NCBI GenBank assembly: GCA_017893485.1
Contig: CM030359.1
Span: 28,338,430-28,402,429, forward strand
Source of the DNA: Hemerocallis citrina
Taxonomy: Eukaryota; Streptophyta; Magnoliopsida; Asparagales; Asphodelaceae
Length of the DNA: 64,000 nt
Reading direction: 5' to 3'
The notes below the pieces were generated by a model, which was given only the letters and a program-made list of their open reading frames with translations, had not been told where the DNA came from and ran no database searches. A program made the position numbers and the translations under genes. Positions 61,297 to 64,000 of this stretch are shown here, piece by piece. How positions within the stretch are numbered: the stretch's first letter is position 1; each line of letters opens with the position of its first letter.

Positions 61297-64000
61297 TGTA
61301 GCGCCTCGAATTTCCAATATAATATCTTAGAAATACGTGGCACAATTCTCAGCATCAACTTCAATGTAACAGCAAACACAGTCCAAAACATAGGTAATTT
61401 TTATTTCAACTTTTATTACAATAATCATTTACATAACACAGCGGAATACAATACACCTTAAACCACATTTCTCTTTTCTTTGCAACACTTTCTTTTACCA
61501 ATTACATAAATCACTACATCAATTGAACTCAAGCATCCAAATTCGAGCTATAAGAAATCACCTGTAAAATATGAGGCTAGAGATAACCCTAACCCCCAAA
61601 ACTAAAGGTATCAGCCATAAAGGTGTGAGTGACATAAAAACAAACAACATAAGTAAAGCATAGAATCATAAATGACATGAAATAAACAAGAATACATAAG
61701 ATATGACATAGTAAGGGAACACGAAACATCAAGTGAAACTAGACTAAGTGTTAAGTGTAGAAAACAAGAAAACACATGCATGAAACCAAGTCAAGAAAAC
61801 ACAATTCTATATGCTGACTCTTTAATGCGTACTTTTCGGAGTCTATGCATCCCACTCTACATAGGTCCGGTGCAAGCCCTTAACATCTCCACATTGTAGG
61901 GTATAATCTCCCGCTATGCAACTAATCCTACTACGATGACTACTACGAGTATTAGCCCATGCCCCGATAATTCCGGAGACTATTTCACTCACACCTGGGA
62001 GTCTTTGAGAATACCCCACATCGCAAACAATGACACCTCATCACACGAATACCACATGTGCGTCGCCTCGACCCCGATAATTCCGGAGATCAATCCCACA
62101 CCACTGGTAATTCTGGAAACTATTTCACTCACACCTGGATAATTCCGGGAATTATCTCACACCGCGAGCCATACTGAGGTCTATAACCCATGTTCTCGTT
62201 TATCATATCACCACTAGTGCCTGTCCTTATCATTTTTAGGTTATTTAATTACTTTACGAATCTCCTAGAGTTGGTGTACCCTACCGGACTTAACTGAACA
62301 ACCGATCAACTAAAATGCCTCAACAGGCCCAAACATAAATATCTCAATTACCGGTATACCAGAGTCTCACACACCCTCTAGAGACTCACACTCAAATATC
62401 CAAACCAACCTTCCAACATAAATTGCTCAGTTAAACATCTTGAAAACGTATGTTCAGTAGAAGATAAAGTATAGAATAGTAAGTTATAGATTAAAGACAT
62501 TTAAAGAATAAATCATTTAAAAGAACACTCAAATATGTATAAGTATATCAGTATCAGTCGACTACCAAAGCCATCGGTCGATTGTCCAGAGAGAAAATCT
62601 AGTAGCTTTGAGAAAATAATTCTAAGTATTATAAGTCGACTATCAAAGGGTCATAGGTCGACTGTCGAGAGCGAAAAATACAATAACTTCGAGAAAATAA
62701 TTCTAAGTGGTACCAGTCGACTGTAAAAGTCATCAGTCGACTGTCCAGAATGAAATTTCAAGAAAAACTAGAGAACACAGCAGCCAGGTTGCGTCGGTCG
62801 ACTGTAAAGTCACACCGGTCGACTATCGACCTACAGTCTGCAGATTTTTGGTTGTGCACGTTTCAACCGATATATAGTTTTACTTTATGAAAACGATTTC
62901 TACAAAAAGCATATTTCTTACATGATCAATTACAACTTGTAGGACACATAATAATCCACAAAACTAATTCAAAGTTACTTGAATTCATAAAAGTAGTGAT
63001 TTGTTGATTTCTTTAGATTAAAACATAGATTGTGCATATAGTCAAAATAGAGTTTCTAAAAAATTAATTGTTCGTTGAAATAGCTTCGTATTCAGATCCA
63101 AACCATATCAATACCAAAATCTCAAAAGAAAATCCCCAATTTGGATATATTTCTTCAAACTCGACTAAATTCCCAATTTCGAATCTCAAGACATGATCTC
63201 TTGATTCATAACTTTTCTTCAAATTTCTAAAAACTGAATTACCATTACAACTCGCAACCATAATCAATTGATAGCATCACCATATCAAATTTGTATTCAA
63301 CCAATACTCAAAAGTAATAAAAGTCTCATTTTTATTAGGTTTACGCATAAAATCCATCATATTCAATCAATCCAACATTAATCCAAAAGGAATAGCCTAC
63401 CCATGATCTCCTAGGTCATTCATCAATCTCGAATTACCTACATAATATTTTATTCATAAACAACTAGGGTTTCACAAGATCCAATTTTTCATCCATCCAT
63501 CCAATTCATCAAGTACATAATCATACTCAAACTCTAACATGCTTTCTAGTAGATGAAATACCACATACAATATTCCAAGAACAAACAAAACAATTATATC
63601 TCTCGCATACAACACACACAAAACAAAAAGAAAACAAAACAAGTCACTCACCTCAATGAAGAAGTCCGCCTGAATTAATGGAGAACAAGCAAAGTTCTAT
63701 TCTGCGAAATCCAAGATCACCTCCTTAATTCTCCAAGAAACAATAAACCCTTTGTGTTGTGCAGTGAAAGACGATTGCACTCCACTTCTTTTAAATAAGC
63801 CGGAATAGGAGAATTAGGGTTTTTGAATACATTTGCAAAATAACCCTTTTAAAGTATAACTTTACATAAATAGATCCCTATACTTGGAAATTTGATAAAA
63901 CCAATTAAATTGAGGTTTAAAAAGCAAAATAAGCACCTTATTTCCAGCCGGCACTGTTTGAAAAGTCCAGGAAATTGTTTTGCACTTTCATTCCTCAAAA
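61297..64000 (-). repeat. 5' LTR of element F, running out of the window
   Basis: On the minus strand it ends ggcgctaca at 61297. The U5 block (61850-61880) 'ggacctatgtagagtgggat' matches those of A, B and C. Repeated 'ataattccggagactatttc' at 61967-62150 corresponds to 'gattccgggactat' blocks of A. GTCGAC pairs lie at 62557-62823. A TATA-like ttatttaaaag is at about 63789-63799; U3 continues past the window end. Confidence 0.8.

Overview
This is repeat-dense nuclear DNA from a flowering plant, probably a eudicot. It carries chromodomain-bearing Ty3/gypsy retrotransposons primed by initiator-Met tRNA, a plant hAT transposon, Helitron and LINE pieces, a TRIM and a decayed plant-mobile-domain gene. 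I cannot name the species. I find no intact host gene, no tRNA or rRNA gene and no CRISPR.

Layout. 1-393 is the tail of a D-like LTR. 394-8327 is element A, a degenerate gypsy element. 8454-8656 is a palindromic tandem repeat. 9091-12079 holds two pieces of one LINE family in opposite orientation. 12738-40735 is copy 1 of an old segmental duplication: flanking DNA with a tandem Helitron dimer (13065-13551), then gypsy element D1 (14250-40735). The D1 LTR is split by element B (14471-25877, two full LTRs) and by a C-family solo LTR (26692-34735), which is itself split by a 4.7 kb hAT element (27640-32384). 40736-48311 holds a broken plant-mobile-domain gene, with a hAT MITE upstream and solo LTR E (42310-45728) in its presumed first intron. 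48230-49990 is a long foldback with a TRIM in one arm and an array of TCGCTAT palindromes in its loop. 50197-60765 is copy 2 of the duplication: flank with a 271 bp MITE, then D2 with the same nested C solo LTR but without B, hAT or Helitron. 60771-64000 is the 5' end of a minus-strand gypsy element, F.

Main biological point. In A, B and D the gag and protease reading frames are separated by a short stretch with GT...AG ends (87, 89 and 143 nt). Its removal would join gag to pol in frame at the same place just upstream of the protease active site; left in, A and B gag stop within it. This looks like splicing-controlled Gag versus Gag-Pol output in Tekay/Del-like chromoviruses. A and B also carry an extra acidic, coiled-coil ORF upstream of gag. 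LTRs of B and F carry pairs of GTCGAC palindromes spaced 20-22 nt, able to form serial hairpins in the RNA leader.

All comparisons were made by eye. Family assignments rest on recognised motifs, not on searches.
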